This document shows positions 1 through 5,725 of a stretch of DNA of 6,665 nucleotides, in pieces. The DNA is from Clostridia bacterium (GTDB lineage: Bacteria; Bacillota_E; RBS10-35; JAJYVN01), in NCBI GenBank assembly GCA_027335515.1, contig DAHWHT010000242.1, positions 1-6,665 of the forward strand, read 5' to 3'. The notes beneath the pieces were generated by a model that was not told the origin of the DNA, made no database searches, and saw nothing but the letters and a program-made list of their open reading frames with translations. The translations under genes and the position numbers were made by a program. How positions within the stretch are numbered: position 1 is the stretch's first letter; each line of letters opens with the position of its first letter.

Positions 1-1
1 A

Positions 2-340
2 GAGTACGGCTTGGCCGACGATCTGGCGGACCTGCGCATTCGCGTGAGCGGCTGTCCCAATAGTTGCGCCCACCATCAGGTGGCTGGCATCGGCCTACAA
101 GGCGGGTCGGCACGTATTCAGGGACGAGAGATGCCCGTCTACCGCATCCTGCTCGGTGGCGGCGCCGAGGCCGAAACCGCCCACTTCGGCACTGCCGTCG
201 CCCAGGTGCCGGCCCGCAACGTGCCAGAAGCGATTCTGCGCATCCTTGACCTGTACCGTCAGAATCGTTCCGCGGGCGAAGACTTTGCTCGATGGGCCCG
301 GCGCCGCGCCAGCGAATTGGCGCCCGTGGCGGAAGCGTAG
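2..340 (+). CDS. Nitrite/sulfite reductase, siroheme and [4Fe-4S] type, C-terminal part
   Basis: This is the last 112 codons of a gene that begins left of the window; the frame is open from base 2 and stops at TAG 338-340. Near the start of the visible part is the motif SGCPNSCAHH, with Cys codons at 53-55 and 65-67. This C-x3-C pair is the second half of the four-cysteine set that holds the [4Fe-4S] cluster bridged to siroheme in ferredoxin-type nitrite and sulfite reductases. The following VAGIGLQGG, LLGGG and the terminal pattern (VPEAILRILDLYRQNR, then a Glu-x-Phe segment and basic residues) are the usual C-terminus of the NirA/CysI family. The enzyme would carry out six-electron reduction of nitrite to ammonia or sulfite to sulfide in the cytoplasm. 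The visible part cannot tell nitrite from sulfite specificity. A small gene follows after 16 bp and is probably cotranscribed. Confidence 0.88.
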   Translation, partial: EYGLADDLADLRIRVSGCPNSCAHHQVAGIGLQGGSARIQGREMPVYRILLGGGAEAETAHFGTAVAQVPARNVPEAILRILDLYRQNRSAGEDFARWARRRASELAPVAEA

Positions 341-350
341 AAAGGAGAGG
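341..350 (+). promoter_or_regulatory. Strong ribosome binding site for the 66-residue gene
   Basis: AAAGGAGAGG lies immediately after the stop codon of the upstream reductase and ends 6 bases before the ATG at 357. This is a near-ideal Shine-Dalgarno sequence for a Firmicute. It is the main reason to accept the small gene that follows and to choose that ATG over the longer open frame that starts inside the reductase. Confidence 0.75.
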
Positions 351-356
351 ATACCG

Positions 357-557
357 ATGCCCGGTCCAGTGCAAGGAGCGAACCGGCCGATTCCTGGGAA
401 CGCCCGCAATGCCGTGAGGTCCTCCCTCGTAAAGCTGGTGCATGACGCCATCCACGACCTCGACCTGACCAAGGATTCCCGCGACGAACTTTTCACGGAC
501 TGGGGTTCCGACGATCCCTATCACATTAGAGTGGGCCGCGGTGAATGCGCTTCGTAA
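357..557 (+). CDS. Hypothetical 66-residue protein downstream of the siroheme reductase
   Basis: The start is ATG at 357, chosen because of the strong Shine-Dalgarno sequence just upstream; the stop is TAA at 555-557. The frame extends further 5', but only inside the reductase gene in another frame. The product has a Pro/Gly/Asn-rich N-terminus (residues 1-17), a helix-like middle (SSLVKLVHDAIHDLDL), then an acidic segment with aromatic residues (DELFTDWGSDDPYH), and ends in GECAS. It has no signal peptide, membrane segment or Cys pair. I do not recognise a family. The 16-bp spacing suggests translation from the same mRNA as the reductase, so an accessory role in that pathway is possible but only inferred. 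Its stop codon lies in a 5-bp hairpin that would also be the 3' end of the minus-strand RNA proposed next to it. Confidence 0.6.
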   Translation: MPGPVQGANRPIPGNARNAVRSSLVKLVHDAIHDLDLTKDSRDELFTDWGSDDPYHIRVGRGECAS

Positions 558-1154
558 AGCGATGCCGCAACCCACGCATCGTGCGGAAGCGGACGTGCGG
601 CTGAATCCTTCCGCGCGTCCGCTTCGGCTTCGAATCCCCGCGATCGGCCGGACGAACAAGGCCGCGGAGGCCGCCGCCCGAGGCCTCTGGCCCGAAGACG
701 AGGCCCATCGGACCACCCGGCATCAAGGACCGGCCCATGCCGACCAGCAACGGGAGGGCGTACTCCAGGAGACTGCTTAGCCGGAGCCGACGGGGTCCGT
801 TGCCATAGGGGTCCACCCCCCGGGGGTCGCAGAGCAGCGGGGCCATCCTCAAGCCGCTATGGAGAGTCTGCGCAAGTCTAAGGATTGCTGCCGTGCGCAG
901 GTCTCTTGGGATTACTCGCTCTCCGCGCGGCGGCCTGCATCCACCTCTGCCCGTGGGTGGAGCCCGCCGTGCTGGAGTCCTGCCGCTGGCGGTACGCGCC
1001 TTGTGGCGCGATTCCTTACGGCGATGGGCCTTGCGGCCTGTTGCGGGCCACCGCGCCACGCGCTTGCGTCTCGGCTTGGCCGATGCAGTACGGGAGTCTC
1101 GGGCCCCCCGCACTGGACCGCAGCGTGTGGCCGGCGTCGTGGCGGAACATCCGC
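541..1154 (-). ncRNA. Candidate large structured non-coding RNA of about 610 nt
   Basis: This stretch has no protein I can support, but a strong minus-strand promoter sits just before it and it is rich in inverted repeats. Stems in plus coordinates: 1142-1146/1150-1154; 1071-1075/1079-1083; 1027-1030/1035-1038 with loop GCAA on the minus strand; 995-1000/1005-1010; 929-933/964-968 enclosing 940-945/956-961; 861-866/919-924 enclosing 868-874/894-900; 836-840/854-858; 747-753/797-803; 682-687/700-705; 645-649/660-664; 586-594/617-625 (9 bp) enclosing 597-600/611-614; 548-552/557-561. Several loops are A-rich on the minus strand, and GCAA is a GNRA tetraloop only in that orientation. Two loops (601-610 and 875-893) contain complementary 7-mers. 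The longest open frame (526-1113, minus) is Arg-rich with no ribosome binding site. Size and a spore-forming host recall OLE RNA, but I cannot match conserved positions from memory, and no oapA-like gene is next to it. The ends are approximate; no U-tract terminator is visible. Confidence 0.5.
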
Positions 1155-1160
1155 AAATCC

Positions 1161-1189
1161 ATCATACCGACCCGGTTGGGAGTTGCCAA
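1161..1189 (-). promoter_or_regulatory. Strong vegetative (sigma-A type) promoter for the candidate RNA
   Basis: On the minus strand the -35 element TTGGCA (plus 1184-1189) and the -10 element TATGAT (plus 1161-1166) are separated by exactly 17 bp. Each has one mismatch from the sigma-70/sigma-A consensus (TTGACA, TATAAT). The upstream side (about 1190-1255) is richer in A and T than the rest of the window. Initiation would fall near 1153-1155, at the first stem of the candidate RNA. No protein gene in the proper orientation follows for at least 1.1 kb, so the promoter has no other obvious target. Confidence 0.65.
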
Positions 1190-1253
1190 GCATACGCAAA
1201 CTATTGGGATATGCCGATACTTACTGAGGTGTTAGCAAACAGAACCTACCCCT

Positions 1254-1445
1254 TTACACCGCCTGCCCATGGTAGATAACGGGACCATGGTGAGCGAGGG
1301 GCGATGCCTGCCCGGTAACGATAGGGAGGGTCCAGGGGCGGCCGGCGAGCGCCGTGGCGACCAAAACCTCTGCCGAGCGGAAACCGTAGGCAATGCGGGT
1401 GAACAGTCGGATGCGGATGCGGATCGCCTGGACGCGCGCCCCGGA
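1254..1445 (-). pseudogene. ISL3-type transposase, C-terminal remnant
   Basis: The frame ending at TAA 1254-1256 encodes, over its last 63 codons, SGARVQAIRIRIRLFTRIAY followed by GFRSAEVLVATALAG and RPWTLP. This matches the C-terminus I know from ISL3-family (IS204/IS1001/IS1165-like) transposases, where a conserved S-N-A-R-x-E segment is followed by N-T-K-I-R-L-x-T-R-I-A-F-G-F and an Ala/Leu-rich helix. The DDE catalytic residues and the N-terminal zinc-finger region are absent: the gerC stop codon lies 36 bp upstream, and the same frame continues only as a shadow of gerC. The Glu and Asn of the usual motif are replaced by Gln and Ile-Arg, consistent with decay. It is inactive and indicates an old insertion between gerC and the RNA locus. 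The assignment is from motif memory, not a search. Confidence 0.6.
1267..1290. repeat. Inverted repeat CCATGGT...ACCATGG
   Basis: Two 7-bp arms (1267-1273 and 1284-1290) separated by a 10-bp loop can form a hairpin on either strand. It lies at the extreme C-terminal end of the transposase remnant and downstream of gerC. No T-tract follows on either side, so an intrinsic terminator is not supported. It may be part of the remnant insertion sequence end. Confidence 0.4.
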
Positions 1446-1480
1446 CTTACGCCACGATCGGACCTCCACGGAGCCCGGGT

Positions 1481-2602
1481 TCAACGAACCTTTCCGGGGA
1501 CGAGCAGCACCCGAACCGAAACCGCAAAAGTTAGCCGGGCGAAGTTCAGCGACCAGGGCCCGGGAGGCAGGTGCTGGCGCTCGCGCAGCCGCTCGCCGAT
1601 GCCGAGCAGATCGGTTCGGTCGCTCTGGAGCCGGTGCAGCACATCGGTGATTTCCGTCGTCATTTCCCGCGCCACCGATTTCCGCATCTCCGAAGGATGG
1701 TCGGCCCGGGAACGCCCGGTGGATGCCGTGATCTGCCCCGTGGCGGACACCGAGAGCCGGGGCCGGGATGGGTTGCTCACGTTCCACTTCGCCCGAATCC
1801 CGTGTACAGCCACGTGGAACTTGTTGCCGTCCGTACCGACGGTGACGCCGCCGAAGCCCTCGCGCTTGATCAGCCAGGCGAGGGCCGTGGATTCCTTGGG
1901 CGAGAGGCTATCGACCATCCGGCCTTGGAGGAATACGGCCGTACCGACGTACCGCATCCCCTCGCCTTTCGGGTCGGCGACGAACAGTGGAGCATAGGTG
2001 GCCCCCGCCAGATCCAGGCTCTGGGACATGAAGTGCCAGAGGGGATTGGGCAGGACGGCCAGGTGTGCGCGGGATGTCGTGACGAAACTGCGCACGCGCC
2101 AGGCCACCTGCTGATGGGTCCCGCCTTGAAGGAATGCGTCCGCGCGTCCTGCTACCACGGCGATGGGTAAGGTCTCCGCCACCTGGGGCGCCCGCAACAG
2201 GGCGTCGACTGCCTGCTGCACCCCGGCGCGGGCCAGGGATGTGCCGAGGAAGATGATGCCGAGTTGGCCGAGGAAGACCTGCCGGCTGGTCTGCATCTGC
2301 AGGTGGCCCAGGGCTTCGCTCACGTTAGGGCCGCTGGCCACGAGCGTCTTCCATGCCCCGTCCTTGCCGCCCCCGCCGCCCCCGCCGGATGTTCCGCCCC
2401 CTCCCGTCCCGCCCTCCGGAGGGTGCAGGGCCTGTGCGGAGAGTGTGATCATGCCGCGGTGGGGCCCCTGGTCGATCCCCAGTCCGAAGACGAGGGAACG
2501 GTCGTGGATGTCGGTGAGCCTGGCGCAGCCGGCAAGTGTGAGCGCGAGTATCAAGAGCCCCAGGATCCTTCCCCATCGGTGCGCAGCGTTTCGGCCGGTC
2601 AT
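1481..2602 (-). CDS. gerC: Ger(x)C family spore germination lipoprotein (C subunit of germinant receptor)
   Basis: The product has 373 residues, the usual length for the family. The start is the ATG at 2602, which overlaps the gerB stop as ATGA; a longer open frame exists upstream but has no reason to be used, and this start places a lipoprotein signal directly at the N-terminus. Residues 10-25 are a hydrophobic signal ending in lipobox LAGC, with Cys26 as the lipidated residue. Next come the family pattern DIHDRSLVFGLGID (31-44) and a Gly-rich linker (64-82). The end (LNFARLTFAVSVRVLLVPG) is the usual Ger(x)C C-terminal strand, so the gene looks complete. In spores the C subunit is anchored to the outer face of the inner membrane and assembles with the A and B subunits to sense germinants. 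It is the last gene of the operon. Confidence 0.93.
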   Translation of the reverse strand: MTGRNAAHRWGRILGLLILALTLAGCARLTDIHDRSLVFGLGIDQGPHRGMITLSAQALHPPEGGTGGGGTSGGGGGGGKDGAWKTLVASGPNVSEALGHLQMQTSRQVFLGQLGIIFLGTSLARAGVQQAVDALLRAPQVAETLPIAVVAGRADAFLQGGTHQQVAWRVRSFVTTSRAHLAVLPNPLWHFMSQSLDLAGATYAPLFVADPKGEGMRYVGTAVFLQGRMVDSLSPKESTALAWLIKREGFGGVTVGTDGNKFHVAVHGIRAKWNVSNPSRPRLSVSATGQITASTGRSRADHPSEMRKSVAREMTTEITDVLHRLQSDRTDLLGIGERLRERQHLPPGPWSLNFARLTFAVSVRVLLVPGKVR

Positions 2603-3690
2603 GCGGCAGGCCGCCTGGAGAGCGCGACGGCGGCCAGGAGGATCGGTACGGCCATGCCCAGGATCACGACGCCCCAGTTCCACAGGGTGAATATCGTCTT
2701 CTCTGTCTCAGGGCCCGTGAGGGGACCGGCAATCAGGAGTGTCGTGACGCCCAGGACGGGGATGGCGGGGCGCCAGTGGTTGCGCAGGAGCAGCCATCCG
2801 CCCAGCGCTGCCCCGAGCCAGAGGTAGGTGGTGGCGACGACGAAGGTCACCATCTCCCAGAAGAGGACCGTCAGGTGACCGAGACGCTGGAGGGGCAGCC
2901 ACTGCCAGGTCAGCGTTCCTGCGGAGTCCAGGAGCGGGAACCGGAACTGCGCGGCGAAGTGTGGGCCGAGGACGGCCACCGGAATGGCGAAGGCGACCAT
3001 GATCAGTACGCTGGCGGCCACTTGCGCGAGGAGTGTTTGGCGGAACAACGCCGCACCGCGAATCACCGGCGCGAGGACAAGGAGGGGCAGGAGTCCCCGG
3101 CAGATGCCGAGCGCGGACGCGGTGTGCGCCTGGCGCATCAGGTTTGGCCACGGCACGGTCCAAAATGGCCACAGCCGGCCAGGCACGGAGTTGAGCCAGG
3201 GCAGCGTGAAGATGAGCGCGACGCCTGGGAGCACCACCAGCAGAATGGCTTGAGCCGTACGCGCGATCACCTCCGGCCCGAAGAAGGCGCAGTACGAGGT
3301 CAGGGTGGCCATCACCAGGGCGGGTACCCAGGCGGACATGCCGGCGTCCAGGGTGGTGTGCAGCATGTCCACGAAGACGCGCAGGTTGACGCCCGCCCCT
3401 GCGGCAAACAGCACGCCGAGCAGGGCGACATACAGCCACCCGCCCCAGCGGCCGAGTATGGCGGGGCCGTAGTCGAGTACGGATGCCTGCGGAAGACGGC
3501 GACGCAACGCGGCCACCGCACCGAGGGCCAGAACGCCGAGGAGGAGGCCGGGCAGGGCCCCTGCCCATGCCCATCGGCCCAGTGCGCCGATCATGTCCTC
3601 CGCGAACGAGAACGGCGTGACACACAGCGTCAGGTAGAACACCAGCCACGCCGCCTGCGCGACGGAAAGGCGGAACGGACCCGGGGTCAT
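2599..3690 (-). CDS. gerB: GerB family spore germination permease (B subunit of germinant receptor)
   Basis: The product is a 363-residue polytopic membrane protein, typical in length for the endospore germination permease family (GerAB/GerKB, APC superfamily). About ten hydrophobic segments are visible, near residues 10-30, 41-62, 83-103, 119-136, 145-165, 196-213, 221-242, 273-297, 309-323 and 335-356. The N-terminal pattern (LSVAQAAWLVFYL) is characteristic of the family. The start ATG at 3690 is preceded by a strong Shine-Dalgarno sequence, AAGGGGAGG, at 3699-3707. In characterised receptors the B subunit binds the germinant in the spore inner membrane. Specificity cannot be read from the sequence. 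The stop codon overlaps the gerC start by 4 bases, implying translational coupling. The upstream gap to gerA is 159 bp, unusually wide for such an operon. Confidence 0.93.
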   Translation of the reverse strand: MTPGPFRLSVAQAAWLVFYLTLCVTPFSFAEDMIGALGRWAWAGALPGLLLGVLALGAVAALRRRLPQASVLDYGPAILGRWGGWLYVALLGVLFAAGAGVNLRVFVDMLHTTLDAGMSAWVPALVMATLTSYCAFFGPEVIARTAQAILLVVLPGVALIFTLPWLNSVPGRLWPFWTVPWPNLMRQAHTASALGICRGLLPLLVLAPVIRGAALFRQTLLAQVAASVLIMVAFAIPVAVLGPHFAAQFRFPLLDSAGTLTWQWLPLQRLGHLTVLFWEMVTFVVATTYLWLGAALGGWLLLRNHWRPAIPVLGVTTLLIAGPLTGPETEKTIFTLWNWGVVILGMAVPILLAAVALSRRPAA

Positions 3691-3849
3691 GCAGGTGTCC
3701 TCCCCTTCAGACCTCGTCGCCGACCGTGCTTCTGACCACCCGCTCCATTCCGCGGCGCTCCCTGTGTGTGGCTCGGGCCCCTGCCGATTGGGTCGGCGCC
3801 TCGACCCGGTGCCGACGGGACGACCGGGGGCACAGACGATGGGTTCCGG
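3691..3849 (-). other. gerA-gerB intergenic spacer with hairpins
   Basis: This 159-bp spacer separates two genes that are usually closely packed. It contains a 6-bp hairpin, GGGTCG/CGACCC (3790-3795 and 3802-3807, 6-nt loop), and beside it a weaker 5-bp stem. A 13-codon open frame (ATG at 3748, stop at 3707-3709) ends just before the gerB ribosome binding site but has no good Shine-Dalgarno of its own. There is no T-tract, so a terminator is not shown. Possible roles are mRNA processing, partial attenuation or protection of the gerBC message; all are inference. Confidence 0.4.
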
Positions 3850-5367
3850 TCACGACGGTGCCTCGTTCGGGTGGTCTCCGTCGGTGCCCGCAGGCGGGCT
3901 TCGCACCGGGTCGGCCGGTTCCCAGACGGGGGAGCGACGCTGTGCGTTGGGACGACTCTTGCGGGCCAGGTCCTGGGAGACCAGGGCCTGTGGGTGCAAG
4001 GGGGCCAGCGGGGCCAGGTACGGCACCCCGGCGGACTTGAGAGAGGCCAGGTGCACCACCAGGAACAGTGCCCCGGCCACCCAGCCGAACAGACCGGTGA
4101 CGCCGCTCAGGACAAGGATCGGATACTTGAACATGCGCACGGGGTAGCTGAACTGGTAGCGCAGCGTGAGGAAGGAGCCAAGGGAGGTGGCGGCCGCGAC
4201 AATCATCACCAGTTCGCTGACCAGACGCGCCGCCACGGAGATCTGGCCGATGATCAGCGTCCCCACGATGGCCAGGGCGTTGCCAACCCCCCCGGGCGCT
4301 TGGGATGTCGCCTCATTGAAAACATCCACGATGATCATCATCACCAAGATCTCCGGGAAGACGGGGTAGGGGAGACCGATGCGCGTCAAGGAGAGCGTGT
4401 GGGCCAGTTCCGGTTTGAGCGGGCCTGGGTTGGCGGAGAGGAGGGAGACGACCAGGCCCGGCATGGTCACCGCCAGAAAGGTGCCGAGGTGTCGCAGGGT
4501 GCGGACGAAGGCGGTCACCGAGGGGCCGGGCAGGGCGGCCTCGGCGTCGGTCTGGAATTCGAAGATGCTCGTCGGCAGCAGAAATGGGAAGGGGCTGTGG
4601 TCGGTGAAGACGGCCAGCCGCCCGTCCGTGAGGGCCTCGGCCACCTTGTCGGGCCGCTCGGTCGACTCGGCAAGTGGAAAGGGGGTCAGGCTGCCGGATG
4701 TCAGGTATTCGGCGACCTGCCAATCCGTGCGCACCGTATCCGTGCGGATGCGGCGCAGCCCGTCCAGGACGGCCGGCACAAGCCCGGAGCGCACCACATC
4801 CTGCAGGTAGGCGACGGCGATGCGGCTCTGACTGCGGCGGCCGACGCGGACGATCTCCACACGGAGGGAGGTGTCCGGGAACCAGCCGCGCAGCATGGCG
4901 AGGTTGGTGTCCAGGCTCTCGACAAAAGCCGCCTTGGGGCCGACGATCACCTGTTCCGTCTTCGGCTGCTCCACCGCGCGCCCCGGATGATGCCCGACAT
5001 CGTAGAGGATGCACTGCTCCCCCATCGACGGGCCGAAGACGATGGCGGCGCTACCCCTGAGGATGCCCTCGGCCGCCGCGGCCGGCGTCTGTGCGTGTTG
5101 CGCCGTCGGCCAAAGGGAGGTCAGGAGCCCTCCTTCCCGCAGTGCCGCGGTGAGCGGGGCCTGGATCTCGTCCCACAGGCGCTTTGGAACCACCAGGGAC
5201 TGCAGGTACAGGAGCCATGGCCCGGATCCGCCCGGTCCGGCGGCGGCGACGCAGAAGTCGTCGTTGGCGCCGAGCATAGCCCGTAGCCGCCTAACGATAA
5301 CCGGTTCGTCCGCGCGTGGCAGAACGCGCAGCAACCCCTCGCATTGGTGGGCGATGCTTTCCGCCAT
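3850..5367 (-). CDS. gerA: GerA family spore germination protein (A subunit of germinant receptor)
   Basis: The product has 505 residues, within the normal family range. The soluble N-terminal domain (about 1-280) carries the family signatures GPKAAFVESLDTNLAMLR (143-160) and TERPDKV (236-242), the latter followed by DGRLAVFTDHSPF. The C-terminal half has membrane segments near 288-312, 336-352, 363-402 and 413-440. The conserved stretch PGGVGNALAIVGTLIIGQ lies at 358-375, and GVPYLAPLAPL marks the cytoplasmic tail. The A subunit is an integral inner-membrane component of the spore germinant receptor and is thought to take part in ion release. The ATG at 5367 is the first ATG, GTG or TTG in the frame, which is otherwise open back to a TAA at 5470-5472. 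No clear Shine-Dalgarno sequence precedes it. This is the first gene of the gerABC operon, expected from the family to be transcribed in the forespore. Confidence 0.94.
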   Translation of the reverse strand: MAESIAHQCEGLLRVLPRADEPVIVRRLRAMLGANDDFCVAAAGPGGSGPWLLYLQSLVVPKRLWDEIQAPLTAALREGGLLTSLWPTAQHAQTPAAAAEGILRGSAAIVFGPSMGEQCILYDVGHHPGRAVEQPKTEQVIVGPKAAFVESLDTNLAMLRGWFPDTSLRVEIVRVGRRSQSRIAVAYLQDVVRSGLVPAVLDGLRRIRTDTVRTDWQVAEYLTSGSLTPFPLAESTERPDKVAEALTDGRLAVFTDHSPFPFLLPTSIFEFQTDAEAALPGPSVTAFVRTLRHLGTFLAVTMPGLVVSLLSANPGPLKPELAHTLSLTRIGLPYPVFPEILVMMIIVDVFNEATSQAPGGVGNALAIVGTLIIGQISVAARLVSELVMIVAAATSLGSFLTLRYQFSYPVRMFKYPILVLSGVTGLFGWVAGALFLVVHLASLKSAGVPYLAPLAPLHPQALVSQDLARKSRPNAQRRSPVWEPADPVRSPPAGTDGDHPNEAPS

Positions 5368-5523
5368 TGCTGCGATGTCGGCGAAGTCGCTTGTCCTTTG
5401 CGTCGGTTGGCCCCCATCTCGGAAACAGCTGTTCCCAGACAGCGTTACGTTGCCTCGGCGGGTCGCAGATTATGAGCGCGGGTGCGTGATGGTGTTGTGG
5501 GAGCAGGCGGTGCCGACGTCGGA

Positions 5524-5541
5524 CGTGTCGAGTCCGACACG
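5524..5541. promoter_or_regulatory. 7-bp palindrome, possible operator or hairpin
   Basis: CGTGTCG (5524-5530) and CGACACG (5535-5541) are perfect inverted repeats around AGTC. An overlapping alternative pairs GTCGGAC (5518-5524) with GTCCGAC (5532-5538). The location between divergent genes fits a dimeric repressor site or an RNA hairpin. No T-tract follows on either strand, so it is not a standard terminator. Confidence 0.4.
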
Positions 5542-5712
5542 GCCGAATATGCGCACAGCAGCGGCGTGGCCAAGAGGGCCGCGGCGCACGACGGTGAACT
5601 GCGCATGGTCCAGGACCCTCTCAGGGCTGGCCCGTGTGTTGATACGGCGCCGAAGCGCGTCGCGCCCGCTTTGCGACCGTTCTCCCGTGTGGTTGCCGCC
5701 GGGACGGTGGCA

Positions 5713-5719
5713 GGGAGGG
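5713..5719 (+). promoter_or_regulatory. Ribosome binding site deciding the GTG start of the HAD gene
   Basis: GGGAGGG ends 6 bases before the GTG at 5726. The frame is open far upstream, so this site, together with the family's usual N-terminus (a few residues before the DRDGT motif), sets the start. Confidence 0.7.
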
Positions 5720-5725
5720 ATATCC

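Larger units (their letters stand above)
5368..5725. promoter_or_regulatory. Divergent intergenic region between gerA and the HAD phosphatase gene
   Basis: This 358-bp stretch separates the start of gerA (minus) from the HAD gene (plus). I find no protein I can support; the open frames crossing it look like GC-rich shadows. The most distinct element is the palindrome at 5524-5541. I searched for forespore-type (GNATA/CATNNTA) and vegetative promoters. The best candidate on the gerA side is CATAAT (minus, about 5470-5475), without an acceptable -35 partner. Both genes must nevertheless be transcribed from this region or beyond. Confidence 0.5.

Noticed and set aside
586..625. A stem resembling domain V of a group II intron.
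   Set aside because: The stem length and a small internal loop look similar, but the AGC triad and GNRA-type terminal loop are missing, and there is no reverse transcriptase or intron boundary.
620..640. A tRNA T-arm-like TTCGAAT near 629-635.
   Set aside because: The flanking bases cannot form a 5-bp T stem, and no acceptor, anticodon or D arm surrounds it.
526..1113. A 195-codon open frame on the minus strand spanning most of the RNA candidate.
   Set aside because: The product is very rich in Arg, Pro and Gly, has no recognisable motif, no ribosome binding site before its start, and overlaps the dense hairpins. An open frame of this length is unremarkable in such GC-rich DNA.
885..1235. 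A plus-strand Cys- and Trp-rich frame of 116 codons with many G/C-ending codons.
   Set aside because: The G/C bias at third positions follows from overall composition. There is no Shine-Dalgarno sequence before the TTG start, no family resemblance, and the DNA is better explained by the minus-strand inverted repeats.
2354..2412. A glycine run in GerC (residues 64-82) as a possible insertion or repeat expansion.
   Set aside because: Gly-rich linkers at this position are common in Ger(x)C lipoproteins, and the frame and both flanking domains are intact.
3766..5286. A 506-codon plus-strand open frame opposite gerA.
   Set aside because: It is the antisense shadow of gerA, which has clear family motifs. 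The antisense product is Gln/Gly/His-rich with no domain signature.
5465..5500. A CATAAT element on the minus strand upstream of gerA as a forespore sigma-G or vegetative promoter.
   Set aside because: No matching -35 element lies 17-18 bp upstream, and the last bases of the sigma-G -10 consensus do not match.
5556..5620. A tRNA-like stretch (GCGTGGCCAAGAGG) between gerA and the HAD gene.
   Set aside because: It resembles a D-arm, but the presumed anticodon loop is too long and no T-loop TTCGA or acceptor stem follows.
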